Shown one piece after another: positions 15,101 to 30,100 of a stretch of 64,000 nt of DNA. A model generated the notes under the pieces. That model ran no database searches and was not told where the DNA came from. It saw only the letters and a program-made list of their open reading frames with translations. The stretch spans positions 42,310,998-42,374,997 of the forward strand of contig OX421492.1 in NCBI GenBank assembly GCA_949126835.1, read 5' to 3'. Origin of the DNA: Anisus vortex (lineage: Eukaryota > Mollusca > Gastropoda > Planorbidae). A program made the translations under genes and the position numbers. Positions within the stretch are counted from its first letter, which is position 1; each line of letters begins with the position of its first letter.

Positions 15101-18100
15101 TCATTTATAAACTTTTCATGCTGTATTTCTTTTTTTTACATATTATTGTGCACACTTTAAGAAGTAACTGACTTTTTCTTTTAACAAACACTTAATGTGA
15201 ATATAGTCTCATCTCAATGTCTATTTTTTTACAACTTGAAGATTAAAAAAAAAAGTCTGGAAGACTTAATATTATGTTATACAATTTTATACATTAAAAA
15301 TAAAATTGTGTAAATGAAGACATAAAAAAGATCCAAAGATGGAGCAGCAACTTGACTTACCAGCATTAACTGTTTGATAGACAATATTGTTGTCAATTTC
15401 TATACCATTCCCAGCAAAATCTCCAATAGCTGTGTTAAAACCACAGTAGAAAGAGCTTTTCTTTACATACGAATACCTAAGTGTTCCAGGGGAGCTAATC
15501 ACATCAACAAAGGCAACAGAAAATCTTGGATCATAGTTTACTGTAAAACCTTCTTGTCCAGTATGGTAAAACTCCACATTGGAAATCTGGGCAAAACCTT
15601 TATTGGATTAGATCAGACAAATGATTATAGAAACCAGTACAGTACTATAAAAATGATCTGAAATTTAATGGCTTTCTTTCTAGTATTAATGGGACCTATG
15701 ACAATTCTTTTTTAAATAAATTAGACCTAATTTAATCAATTGCTAATATGCACAATACTATTTAAAAAATGTTAATGAGAAACATTAATAAATGTATACT
15801 TTGAATAGCATTGGGCTCTCTTCTGCGTTAAGTATACATAGTTAAGATATTAGTCTAATATTTCAGCCCAAATATAGTGTCTTGGGTTAGCACTTAGTTT
15901 ATTTTTATTTAATAACCATTTCCAAAAAGCCTTTTGTTTTCATTAAAGACATAACCTATGTTTTTATACCTACCACTATATTGATTTCCTTTATATTCAG
16001 TCTGAGCTACTAAGACTCGTGCACCATGAGAATCTTTCATCAGTCCATCATATTCCTCGCCTTCAATTCTTATATTTCTACTTAACAGAGCAACTATGGC
16101 ACTCAAGTTTATGTTGGCAGTATTGACAGTCTTACTGTGAGCTAAGGATTACAAAATAGTTTGATCTTGAAAGTTACCAAAATGCTGATAGCATAAAGAT
16201 TTTAAGATATAATAACTAGTTTTGTATTTAAACACGCTGGTCCACAGGGCTAGTGAAAGCCACATTCACCAGTTGCTATACCATACAAGGAGATTGTCTG
16301 ACCAGCACAATACATAGCCACCTTACTTTTTTATTAAACTAATGTCTGGTTCAGGTACTCATTAGACTCAAGGACACCCTCCACGCCTATGGTAAACCTT
16401 GATGTTTACCCTCAAGATTCAAACCCAAGACTTCTGGAATTGTAATATGAATGTTACAACAAGACAATTATGTCTCCTTTTTTGGTGGTTTAAAAAATGG
16501 TTTTATGTATTTGAAAAAATACACAAAATATTTCCACATTAACTAGGCATATATTATAACTTACCAATATGTCTGTATTTAATGGTATCATTCAGTGTGA
16601 TTGTTTTTTCTGATATTGAAGTAATGGTGAAAGTCTCGGTATGCCAAGGATTATAGTCTGTGGTGGTGATGAGAATAATATCACCAGTAGTCCATGATAC
16701 AGCATCAGTCACAGTTATTGTCTTTCCAGAATCAACAGTTGATGCCAGACTGGTCTTACTAATGCCTCTGTCTTTTCCATGAAGTTGAAGTCCTCCATAG
16801 ACAGCTATATGCAGAAACAATGGATACAATGTAAATGAAATTAAGGTTACTCTCCCTTTCAGACAAATTTAGGCACATACAGCAGCTTTTGACAAGATGC
16901 TTTGGCCAAAGCATACAGAGGGATTGTGTGGCAACCACATTGCCCAGAAGTCTTAATTTTTTTACCTTAACTAATGTCAGGCAGCCACTAAGACGGCAAT
17001 AGACTGATGGAAAAAACATATACTTTAACTTTGATTCAATCCAGACACCTTCAGAAAGGCAACCTGGATACACTGCTACTAATACCAAATAATGTGAATA
17101 AGGTTGTAATTATTTTATATTATACAAATGTATCAACAAAAGGGTTGGTAGATATGCATGGCAATATTTTATACTATAATTATTACTTAAAAAACTAAAT
17201 CACCAATAAATCGCGTCCCTAGTGGTGGGCCACCATCTGTTGCAAATGGCGTGCTTGATGGACTTCCTCGTAATCTAATAAGAAGTTTTCCTTTGAGTGG
17301 GGCAGAGTTATTCCAACCAGCTACAAGCCTTCCAGTGATGTGTAGGTACTCAACATCCAGAGTAACATCCCTTCCTTCATCTTCCAAGAATTCAAGTCCA
17401 CCCTCCAGTATGAGTTTTCCCAACTTTGGAATGGCTTTGTCCACAATGATGTATTTATCTAATGACAAACAATTTCAATTCTTTATGAAGTAATAGTTGA
17501 CCATTAGTTTACAAAGTAAGCCAAAAATATTATATTTCTTTAAAAAAGAAAGGTTATTTCTATTTTGGTAAATATTGAAAATGCATTGAAAAAAATTTAG
17601 AATTTCTATCAAGTACATTAGCTTACATTAGATTTGTTATTAGAATTGTTAGATTTTCAATTTAAATAATGTGAGATTACCAAGAATCCAGTTTGAAAGT
17701 CATAAACAACTATCACACAGATATCATAGTAGGGCCTATAATTAGCCTAAGTTTCACATGCAATTCATTTTTTTTAAATTGTGTAATATTTTAAAACCAA
17801 ACCAAAAGGTAATTACTTTTAGGTATGATTAGATCAGTTAATGGTTGAGGCTCTGACCCATCTGCGGTAATAGTATTCCAAGTACTACTAAAAGACCAGT
17901 ATTCAGCATTGCTTGGCCTCATCAAGATATCCGTAGGATCAGGTGGTGGATTACATCCTTTGTAAAAACACTGATAACAGTCTACATTCATGCTTATATC
18001 CTTTGGAGTCAAGAACACAGCCCTTTTTTTCCTACTTTGCTTTCTGACTGAAATGGACACAATGTACATACTTTCTTTAAGAACATTTTTTTTTATGTGG

Positions 18101-21100
18101 CAAAAATAGCAAAAGTAAATGTCTGAGAACTTTATGTTTTCTTAAAATATTTATAAACTATATAAACTAACACTAGCAATTAAGGCCTAAACAAGTAGAT
18201 GATTTCCACAGAGTACCCGATTGGCTTATTTAAGCAAATATGTGTACAAACCGAGTAATAGCTGTAACTAAATTCAGAGTTTTGCTATCATATTCTAAGT
18301 TTATTCCATTTATAGTCTCCCCTTTAAACATTCCTCCCCCCTTTTTCCACTCGTGTCCTGTTATTTGCTTTCTTACAACAGCAGTATTTAGATATTTGAA
18401 ACTTTGATATTTATTGAAGCATATAACATTTGTATAAAAAATTTTTTTTTAACTTCTTATGTGTATATTATTGGCAGAGGAAATACTTCATTTTAAAAAT
18501 TGTATTTCTGGTTAGGCCCTAATACCAATTCAAGTTTATGTATTCATAGTCTATAAATAAATATATCAAAACATAAGAAAAAATATTCTTTCACTATATA
18601 GAAAAGCTTACTAATTTAAAATACTTTACAAAGCTAAAAAAAACTACATCGGATATTTAAATATAAATAAACATCTGCTTCTTACTAGCATAGGATATAG
18701 TTTTTTCAGTGTCATTGTAAAACCACTGTCCATGTTCAATATTAGTTCCATTTAACATGGTGGGTGACATGGGAAAATAGGTTTTCTTATCCAGTGAAAA
18801 TTTATCAGGCATGGCTTCTGCATATTGTGTGAATAGCAGGTAATCTCCAGACTAGAAGAAATAAAGAGAATTGTTAGAAATGTGATGTTGAGAACCATTC
18901 CATGAAATAGTTGTATGCACTATACTAAAATGAATGTAAAGAAAAATTTCTAAAAATGGTTTGCTTACATCAAATCTGTACATCACACCATCAAAGCTTA
19001 TGTTGTAGATCTTTTCAGAATCAAGGAATGAGAATTTGTAATTATGATTGGCCATAAGGACAAATGCCCATCCTTGTGGGTGAGTTACACGTTTTGGAGC
19101 GAATGGAGTTACACTGGTACCAAACTCAGTTGTAAATAATGCAGATTTTCCTTTAAGGCTAGTAGGAACAATATTGTTGAAAGAAAATCTGAAAATATAA
19201 GAAAAGAAAATATAAACTTTCTTTTAAATTTATTATACTAATATTATCATCTGAAAAGTGAAGTTTTATAATAAATAAGGTTTCATTTGACATTTCTGAA
19301 ATGCTCAGTTTATGTCTTATAAATATTTTATATCCTAATGTTGTTAAATGTCCTTCACAGTAATGCATGTTTATTATGCAGCTATTTGATACCTTATGAA
19401 CTTAATGTCACTTGTGCATATACAGCCATTAACATTGACAGACATTCCTTGATCTAGTTTGCACTTGTTGCTGTCGAAGGATGGTGTACATGGAGCCACA
19501 CTGTAAGATGCGTTTCCTGTTAGACTGCCATCACGATCAAATACAACTCCTTCAGATTCCCAGTCATAATGTACCTAGGGACGGGTAAATCTGATGTATT
19601 ATTAAAGTTTTTCTTCCTTTCTTTTTCTTGTTAATCCTAGTTAATTAAACTTTAAAGAAAAATTATTTAGTGTTATGTACCCCTGCAGGCAAAACATTTT
19701 AAATATACACTAAAAATAAAGATATAAAAATTAATTATACATGTACATTAAAGACTCATGTTAATTACATGTTAATTAAAGCAAACAAAAATAATTTTCA
19801 GGTATATATTCTAAATTTTGATTAATTAGGCTAATTGAAATGTACAATATTTTAACGCAATGACCCCCCAAAAATAATTCTTCTGTACCTTGTTGGGCGA
19901 GTCAACAAATTTAAGTCCTTCAGTTTCGACAGTAAAGCCACCACAAAAATGTGTACAAACTCCAGCTATTCTAGTCCAACTGATTGTTCCTTTGCCAGTC
20001 TATTGGGACACAACAATATACACCTTAAACATCTTTATTCTTAAAAAAAATAAAAAATAATAATAATAATAATATTTGTATAGCGCTTCCAACAAACATA
20101 ATGTAAGCTCAGAGAGCTTTTAACATACAACTAAGAACACGGACAATACATAAATACAATACATAAATTGTAAATACAAGACACTAAACAAGTTTTAATA
20201 GAGCTTACCTGATTAAAGTTATAAAATGTGACATCTTTAATGAGAAATCCTGTCTGGTATGGTACTACAATACCACTATTTGAGCTATCTCCTCTTAAGC
20301 CATCATGATGGGATACAATTATTGTATCAAATATGCCAGGCCCATTGATAGCATCATACTGAGGTGGAGTCTGTACTACAAGTTTACTCTCAAAGCCAGC
20401 ATTTAAATTGTTGACTAAAGTAAAATTATGGAACTGAACAGCTCCAATGTTCACACCTTCAGCACCTTTGTCACAGCTCCATGCAGTCAAAGTATAAAAC
20501 CTAGCTACCTGAAATAGGGAAGGAAATAAATACTTCATTAAAAAAACTAGTTTTAAATAATGCATAAAAAGAAAAATCATTGCCTTATGAGAGGTAACCA
20601 TTTTCAAAATTACCACAACGTGAACTGAAGTGCAAGTATTAATAACATGAACTGAATTGCAATTATCAATAACATTAACTTGTAAGCATTTGGCTTATTA
20701 TACTTGTGTATTATTAGTTAGTGACTCCGTTTTTAATTTTTTATGTTTCATATATATATATATTTCTATCATTTACTTCTTTTAAAATAAAACATATTGT
20801 CCTTACTAATAATGTGATTCTCTACTTTATTTATCAAATACATTTATCCTTACTGTGTGTGCGGCAGAAGAGCTGCAACTGGCTCCAACTCTAGGAATAT
20901 AAGATTCAAATATCCAAAGTCCAAACCAGCCAAGGGAATGAGCAGTGTTGTTCCTGTACTCTGCAAGAGGAGTTGCTTGTGGGCAAATGTTTACATCAAA
21001 GCCTGGTCCGTCTGGATGAACATGCATTCTATACCAAACACCGAAATGGGTTCCTCCTGCTACATTATTGTGGCTGTAACAAAATGTCTACATTATTGTG

Positions 21101-24100
21101 ATTGTGAACAAATATCTAAATCATAGCTGAGGCACAACAAAATAACAATGGCATGGAGTTAAACGTAGCCAAAATTCTTTTTCAGCCATGGAAGATCAAT
21201 ATTATTGGCAGTGTCATTACTATGTTTTACAAGTGCATTATGCTGCCAATATGCCTTTTTTATTACCCAATTGGTGGGTAAACTTCAGAGATTATAATAT
21301 GCCTTCAGGTAAGACAAAAGAAATTCTGATCTTTGCTTGTAAATGTACATGGCTGAAAATGAAATTTCTTTCTCTTTGCTCTTACCGGATTGTGTTGTTT
21401 GGATTTGTTGCCCAGAATCCTGCAGGTGTTATGTCATCATTGCGGAGAGATGTTGAAGCCCTAACAAAGAGAACCAAATTGTACTGGAAGGTGTTGCCCA
21501 CCTCATCTCCATCTTCTAAAAACAAAGCACCACCCATGATATCGTAGACTACGTTGTACTCAATCTATAGATAAATCAAAGTGAAAATTAATAATTAATT
21601 AAAATTGTTAATCAAGAAAAAATCATTTTATACATATTTTTTTATCTGGCTATTTACAAAGAAAGTAACAAAAATATGATAACATTTGAACCCAAACTCA
21701 TGTGTTCCACATTTGGTAAATTTAAACAATAAAACTTAAAAAGTATCAAAACTTGCCAAAGCATTATGTGATCCATGAATGTTAACAGCTCTGTTAAAAC
21801 TCTTGTGAATGGAACAGCCTCTGACAAATGACTTGTCCATATTCCCATTCCTATGAAAGTGTATGGCATAACGGCCAAGCCTAAATGCTTGTCCAGCAAA
21901 GGTTACCTCAACATACTGAAGGTGTGCCTGGGCGACCTGAGGTGAAAATATAATCATTACATTCACATTCATTTGTCAATTTATGGCGTGTGAGTTTTGT
22001 AAATGAAAGTATTAACCTTCTCTACTGTCCCCACTCCTCCCCCACCACCTCCCAGATGCACCTCTTAGTCTAATTTGTATAAATTTGTATTTCAGCTAAT
22101 GGGTAATAAACAGTAATTGCACAGAAAAGCATTTTGTATAGTGCTCAATACATTTTGAACTTAAGGTAAACATTTTGCTTAATTTATTTATCATTGTGGG
22201 TTAGAAATCCTAAATCCGTTTTTTTTTATACCAGAGTTGAAACCGTAGACCTTTGAGATTAAATGGGCTCTTCCCATAATTCCCTTTAAAAAGAGCTCAC
22301 ATAATCTCATTGCAGCAAGCATATTATTAGTCACTGTAGTTAAATGAAAAGCCATTGTTATAATTACTTGAGTGTCTTTATCCATTTGATGAATCATAAT
22401 TTGACCTCCAAATTGATCTGAACCTAATTCTTCACCAAAACGTCCCTGGAAGCAAGTCTGCACAGCAAATTCACCTGATAAAAAAATCATTTTATATTAA
22501 GAATCACACGAAGAAAACAATGACAAAGGATGCAGGAAACTTGTATTGTTTACAAGTTTAGAACTTCTAGTTAGATTTAAGTCAAAATACCAGGGTCAAA
22601 TCCTGCTTCACAAGCTGGGATAGTTTTGTCAAACTCCACATTGCGATGACCCCTGACCACAACATTCCTGGTCAGCAAGCCAACCTCTGCCTTGAATGCC
22701 ACTTCTCTATCACCAAACTGTCCTACAATGCCCAAGTGCTCATATTCCAGTGGTTTGTCCACAATTACTGTTTTGCCACTGACTGATTGAATGGTTCGAA
22801 CCTGTAAAAGTTTTACATAGGCATAGGGTTAAAAGAAAAAGAATTCACATCATTTTTTATTTAAAAATATATAAATATAGTTCCCTCTATTTATAAACAG
22901 CAGCACACAACCTAGATGTAACAGAACAAGAAGAACATTGTCTTCAAGAATGCATGTTAAAAGCATTTCTTTTAAACCATTATGGTCCAAAGGACTAGTA
23001 ATGCAGCATGCAACAGTTTCTTGGGTGATGTCATACTAGGAAATTATGTGGCCAGCACAATGCCTTGCAGCGTAAACTTTCCCCCATTTTATGTTGAGTA
23101 CTCATCAGTGCTGGGTATACTCGGATACACTTTAGACATTTAGAAAATTCCCTGCTTTTTTTTCTTTACCAGGGTTAAGCCCAAGCAAACCTGCCCTCTG
23201 CTGCTGGAGATAATTAGCAAACCTGCCCTCTGCTGCTGGAGATAATTAGCAAACCTGCCCTCTGCTGCTGGAGATAATTAGCAAACCTGCCCTCTGCTGC
23301 TGGAGATAATTAGCAAACCTGCCCTCTGCTGCTGGAGATAATTAGCAAACCTGCCTTCTGCTGCTGGAGATAATTAGCAAACCTGCCCTCTGCTGCTGGA
23401 GATAATTAGCAAACCTGCCCTCTGCTGCTGGAGATAATTAGCAAACCTGCCCTCTGCTACTGGAGATAATTAGCGAACCTGCCCTCTGCTGCTGGAGATA
23501 ATTAGCAAACCTGCCCTCTGCTGCTGGAGATAATTAGCAAACCTGCCCTCTGCTGCTGGAGATAATTAGCAAACCTGCCCTCTGCTGCTGGAGATAATTA
23601 GCAAACCTGCCCTCTGCTGCTGGAGATAATTAGCAAACCTGCCCACTGCTGCTGGAGATAATTAGCAAACCTGCCCTCTGCTGCTGGAGATAATTAGCAA
23701 ACCTGCCCTCTGCTGCTGGAGATAATTAGCAAACCTGCCCTCTGCTGCTGGAGATAATTAGCAAACCTGCCCTCTGCTGCTGGAGATAAGTTCATTCTTG
23801 TTTACAAGAATGCTTAATTTTAAAACACCAATCCTTAGCTGTGCTTGTATCAATAATTTAACTATCAAGATGAAACATATTGAGCTAAATCATTTAACTT
23901 GAATTCACATACTTCAGTTTCCTTCTGGCTAAATTTATCTCCAGTAGTTGCAATGACTATTTCATCTCCAGGTGACCAATCTACTTCATGTTCGAGCTGT
24001 AAAGTGCTTTGACCAGCAGCAGCAGTATTAGCCAATAGTGTCCAGACTACATTGATTGGGCTTCCTGTTAATAAAATTATAAAAAAATTCAAACTATCAC

Positions 24101-27100
24101 AGTCGTTAGGGAAACTAGTTTCAAACAATGCATGATGAAAATTCACCCAATTCTTACCATACAAATTCAATGTCCCTTCTCTTACAGCAAGGGTTTTTGT
24201 TCCATAAACAGGTAACTCCTTCGACCTGAGATGTCCATGTAATGTGATAAATGCTTTATACTCTTTAGGGAAAGGTTTTTCCTCACTACCAACCTTGTGG
24301 AAGAATGAAATGAAATCATAGATAATAATATATATTGTGTGATATCAATGCTACATTTTTTACAGGAAACTAGAATAAAGATCATAAATGCATACCTGTA
24401 GCAAACCATTATTTGTAATAAGGATATTCTCAGCATGTAATTCAATATTAGCTTCATCAAACAAAAGCTGGCCTCCTGTTAAGAGAAGTTAACTTTTGTT
24501 AATATTAGAAGAAGTGTATTTTATTCACTATTAAAATTTATTTTTTTACTAGAATAAAGAGCAATACCTTGAATCAAAAGCATTTTCAATACAGTAGTAT
24601 TGGTATCCAACAGAATGATCTGATTGAATGAAATAATCACAAAGTCACCATCAGTTGGTGGGGATTCACCACCCCATGTATACGGACTGGACCACAGGTC
24701 AATGTATTGATAGTCAGCTTTTATCTGAAAAATTTGTTTCATGGGCATGTTTTTATTATTTCAAAGTCTTATTTAAAAATGTACATATTAAAAGTTAAAA
24801 AAAAAAAAAATTAAAAAAAAATGATACTTCTAAAAACTAAAGTCAGTGGTATTATTGAGAAACCTGTTTGGATAAACCTCTGTTGTCACGTTGAACTTGT
24901 ACTTTAGTGTTTCCAGACTTTGCTTGTCCAGTTCTACATAATATTTGAGTGTCAGTCACAGTTGTTACATCACAAACTACTCCAGATATGGTGACAGATA
25001 TATCAGCCACAACTGACCTGTTCAGCAGGACATTCAAATCAAATGAATTTCAATAAAATAAAGCAGCAACAGATCAAGAATATGCACCAATGGGCAAAAC
25101 TTTAAATATCATTACATCTTGAACTTTGGATTGCTTTCAAAGTTGCTTTATTGATAATGTCTTACCCAAAATTTGTTCCAGTGATAGTTAGTAAAGTGCC
25201 GCCACCTGTACCACCACGAGAAGGGCTGACTGATGTTACTGTAGAGTCTAGAGAGTTGTCGTAGTCATAACCTGCTGGAAGTTTAGCACTAACTCCCTCA
25301 ACACTAGCATTAACTTCACAACCAGTAGTGGCATCTAGAGAAAACAATTTCATATTATTTTAATCTAAAACAATAAAAAGAAAATAATCTAACAACAATA
25401 AGGAATAAAAAGAAAAAAACAACAACCAATAAACTAACCTGCAGGTGATGTTTTACACACATACTGAGAAGTAGTTACACTGACTTCACTACAAACTTCT
25501 CCACAAATAGTAACCGTTGTCTTGCCTTGAAGAAATCCTGAACCACTTAAAGTTACATGTTGCCCTCCATTTGTTGAACCTTTTATTTCCAATTTTAAAA
25601 AAGGACACATAGATTTTGTAAATAAATAATGTTTTTTATCTAGGATCAAGTAAAAATCCCTTTTAGGTCAATTTGATCTATTGGGCAAGTGTTCACAAGT
25701 TTCCGTGGCCACAGCATACAAGGGCATTGTTTGGCCAGCACAATGCCCAACAGCCTTACTTATCCCCAACTATTGTCAGGTACCCATCTCAGCTGGGTAG
25801 ACTCAGGGACTAACTTTCCTTAGGATTTAAACCAGGGACCTTTGGTATGCCAGCCGAGCATGCTCCTACTAGGCCAACAAAGAATACTGTCCAATAAAAA
25901 CAATTGTTTTATTAATTGTAAATACAAGTACTGTTGTTTAATTGATTTATACTTACAACACACAAAAATAGTGTCCTAATGAAAGTCAACTATCTTAATT
26001 GCAATTAAATAAGTTACTCACCCTTTTGAGGGCTAATGGTGAATGAACCAAGTTGGTATGTAAACTTAACATCAATATTTGAGAAGCCTATTTCCGCAAC
26101 AAATACTTGAATAGAAAATAGACCAGTGTTCTGTGGACCAGTAGTACATGTGATGGATGTATCACTTACATCTTTCACATCTATACATGCAACACCTCCA
26201 ATCTGAAAAACAAAACATACTAAGTCAATACATTTAACTTGTATAACAGTTGGCTACAATGTAAATTGATATATTAGACTGTAATTGTAAAAACAACATA
26301 TTCCACCTAAGATGCATTGATAATGTATGCTTACATGTTTTTATATTTTAAGTCATTAAAATAACAATTTATATGTAAAATAAAATTTGATTAGTTAAAA
26401 GAAATTAACACGTATTTTATTTGATATTTTATTATACAATATTAATGTATTAGATCTATACACAAATTTTAAAAAGTTAAATAAATTACAAAATTTAAAA
26501 ATTATGATTATATTTTCAATAAGTAATAATGTACTAATTTTACAGTTAAAAGATAATTTAATAACTTTTACACAAATATGTCTATAAAATAATATGAAGT
26601 ATTATATTGATTTACACATTGATATAATTTTATAGTAAATTGAAAGTAAAAAACTGTAACTCATTAGTTAAGATGTTGAATGAAAGAAAGACTACTCTAC
26701 CTTTACTGTTGGTGTTGTGTCTGCTGCTGGAGAAGTAAAGCCACTTCCTGATATTGTAATTACTGTGTTACTTGTTCCTTTATCTGGGCTTACACTTATT
26801 ACCTTAGGTGTAGATGTCACAGAATAACTTAAACTCAAGACACCATACTGAACATTGTTAGAAACTATAGATACTTTTGCTGGGCCTTCAGCATGAGCTG
26901 GAAGAATGCATTTGATCTGTTGATAATATTTGATACACAATGTTACTCTCATTCTTAACATTCTATGTCAGCCAATAAAACAAAAAAAATGAAATAAATA
27001 TCTAATTAAACAGTATTATAGTTGAATAAATAAAATTGTACCTGAGACAATGACATGTTCACTATAGGACAATCTAATGTATCCACTGTAACTGTTGTCT

Positions 27101-30100
27101 GCTGTGTAAAGCCATTGCCTTCAACCAACAATAAAGCTCCACCATAAATACCAGATTTTTCAGGAGACTTGATTGCAGCTATTGCTTTGCTATTCACTTT
27201 TTTGGTTGTAAGAGCCAAACCGTAGTTACTAACATATACTTTAATGTCGTTTGGTCCAACAGGAAGTCTTCCAATGGTACAGGTGAATTGAGTACTGTTT
27301 ATGATTTCATTAATGGTGCAATCTTTACCACCAATTTTGACCTGCAGATTTTCTGCTGTTGTTGCAAAGTCAGAGCCAATAATGGTGAGGACGGTGGATG
27401 CTAGGATGCCAGAAAAAAAAGGAAATAATAGAAACTTTTATCATGTGCTTAAAGAAACTGTTAAATTATATTATCTAGAACAAAATTCCTATTTTTGCAA
27501 TGTTCTAAGAAAGAACTGCATTTATAAATATATAGAACAAAATAATAACTTTAACAAATTACTAAGAAAGAAAATTTTATTTGGTTTACCTTCAGATATT
27601 TCTGCAGGATCTACACTTAAGACAACTGCTGTGTATTCATCAGATGTGGAGAAGATGCAATTTGTGGACTCACACAGTGCTGGGAACTCTCCACCATTGC
27701 TATACAGAGTTAAAGAGACAGTTTCATTTTCAGATGTACAGGTGGATCCACAGTGTGTCTCACAGGTCACTGTTGTATAGTTTACAGTCTTCACCAAACA
27801 AGAAAGGTGCTAAATGAAAAACACAAAGACAGGAGATTTATCAAAATGAGTATTGATTTTTTTATTAGTATATTTTGCAATAATAGATTTAGTATTCAAA
27901 TATTGACTTTTTTGTCTTATTGTAGATAAAAGTAACTTTTTCATTGTAAATTTAGAAATATTAATCTCTATTGCTACAATTAAAAAACATAATCTAGCAT
28001 TATATGAGATAATTCTTTCATGTTTTATGTACTTACAGAAAGTTCTACTGAAACTGAATTCACATCATTTAGAAAACCTTCTCCAATGATAGTCAGCAGA
28101 GTTCCACCAGCATTAGAACCTAAACATTCACATTGTTCTTTACTTATTAGAATCTTGTAATGGTTTTACGAGTAATTAAAAAGTCTTTGACTTAGAATGA
28201 TGTAAAAGTTGTAAAAGAGAATTGATAGCTTGGCTAGGTGCAATAAAGATCTTATGCTCATTTAATAAAGATAGTAGAATTAACTTCTAAGTTATAAATT
28301 TGAAAGAAAAGCCAATTAATCAAATACCAACAAAGACATTTTTATTCACTTTCTTATTTTATATGCTAAGATTAAGTCATCCTGAGTGGCACCCTTTCAA
28401 GAAATGGGTGGCCTGAACTACTTAGGAAAACCAAGTACTTAAAATCAATTAAAAACACTTATCAAAGTGTTTTCAAGTAATATATATATATGCAGCAGGC
28501 AAAACTCTTCTGTCAATAGAAGAAGCCTCTGTCAAGTGTACAAGAATAAACAAAAGAATCTTTATTAAATCCTTTAATATGCATTTTACCTTCAGATGGT
28601 GAAATACTCAAAATCCTTGGTAGTAAACCAAATCTACGTCCCTTGTCACTGGGAATGGCTACAATAGCATAGCCTAAATTGGCGATCCTTGGAGTAAACT
28701 CTAATAATTCTATATAGATTGAGAAATAAATTGGGAAACATTTAAATAAAAAAATACACATTAAAAAAGTAAATCAACCATTATACTTTGTGTTTAATTC
28801 ATACATTTAGAACATAAAGTCAAGATTAACTGCCACCACAACTTTATAGATGACATAAATGTATAATGAAATTTGATAACCCTCAGAGTGATTAGAAAAT
28901 ATATATAGGCCTAATATATATATATATACATACAAACAAATATATATGTATATATAATGGAAGCCAAGATTTTTGTGAAAAGGAAGGGGGTAGGGGTAAT
29001 GTAGTATTTTTATAATCCATAAATGATATAAACTATTAAGGATGATAATAAAGAGGTGATAAACATTTTAATTATATAAATATATAGTAAATTGTAGTGT
29101 AATATAACAAGCGTTTTGAATATTATGAAATATATTTGACATTTGCCAACAGCAAAATGTAGGGTGAGAAGAAGTTACCAACATTTTAATTTACAATTTG
29201 ATACCAACGTATATTTTTTCTATCACAGTAATTACACTATTAGAGTCACAATATACATAAACAAGAGAGACAAATTATAAGAAAGCAAACAAAATTTATA
29301 GAAATTCAAATTCATTGCAAATATTATACATATATAATAAAGAGCGAGAGAGCAGGTCTGTTTATAAACACTTTTGCTGACTGTAAAGTGTATTCTGTAA
29401 GCTAATCATGGATCATAATGATTTCAGGACACATATACTGTATATATAGAAAAGATGTCATATGTTGGTCAATTTAATAGAAAGGTATGCCCTTTGTAGA
29501 TTCATACTAGTAAAAGAAAAAAAAATGCACCTCCAATGGGCGGTTGTCCCTTTGCAGACACAGTGAAATTAATGGAGACTTCATTGCTAGAAATGACATC
29601 ACATGTTGAAGTTGCATATGCTATTTCATTTTGGCAAGTCTGTAGGGAAAAAAAAGTGGTAATATTTACAAATCAATCAGAAAACATTTTCAGGCTTTAG
29701 TTTCTGTGTAAATAGTTTAGAATAAGTCAAAAATTAAAGTATTTTTTTCAGCCCATATGGGTCTATTGGGCTAGTGAAGCAATGTTCACCAGTTTTTAAT
29801 GCAAATGCAAACAATGGAATTGTGTGGCCAGCACAATGCAAGCACAGGTGTCAGGTTCCATTCAGAGCTGGGTAGACTCAGGGACAGCCTCCAGTCCTAG
29901 GTAAAAAACCTGGGGTTCACTAGGGTTTGAACCCTAGGCCAATCAGCGTGTGCTGCTGCTAGACCACCATGTCTCATTCTCCATTTACAATTGTAAGAAC
30001 AAAAAATGTGTGTAAAATGTGTGTTATGTGATTAAATCTAGTAATAAAAAGTATTTTGTTCTAATTGCTATTTGAGTGCTTTCAGTTTAACAACTATTCT

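Noticed and set aside
15590..15600. CAG at 15586-15588 (minus strand) as the exon 62 acceptor
   Set aside because: With the only workable donor of exon 61 it breaks the reading frame; the AAAG eleven bases earlier keeps it and gives the family-like SGFAQISNVEF.
23185..23789. CRISPR-like array
   Set aside because: Contiguous 32-bp tandem units without unique spacers, in a eukaryotic intron.
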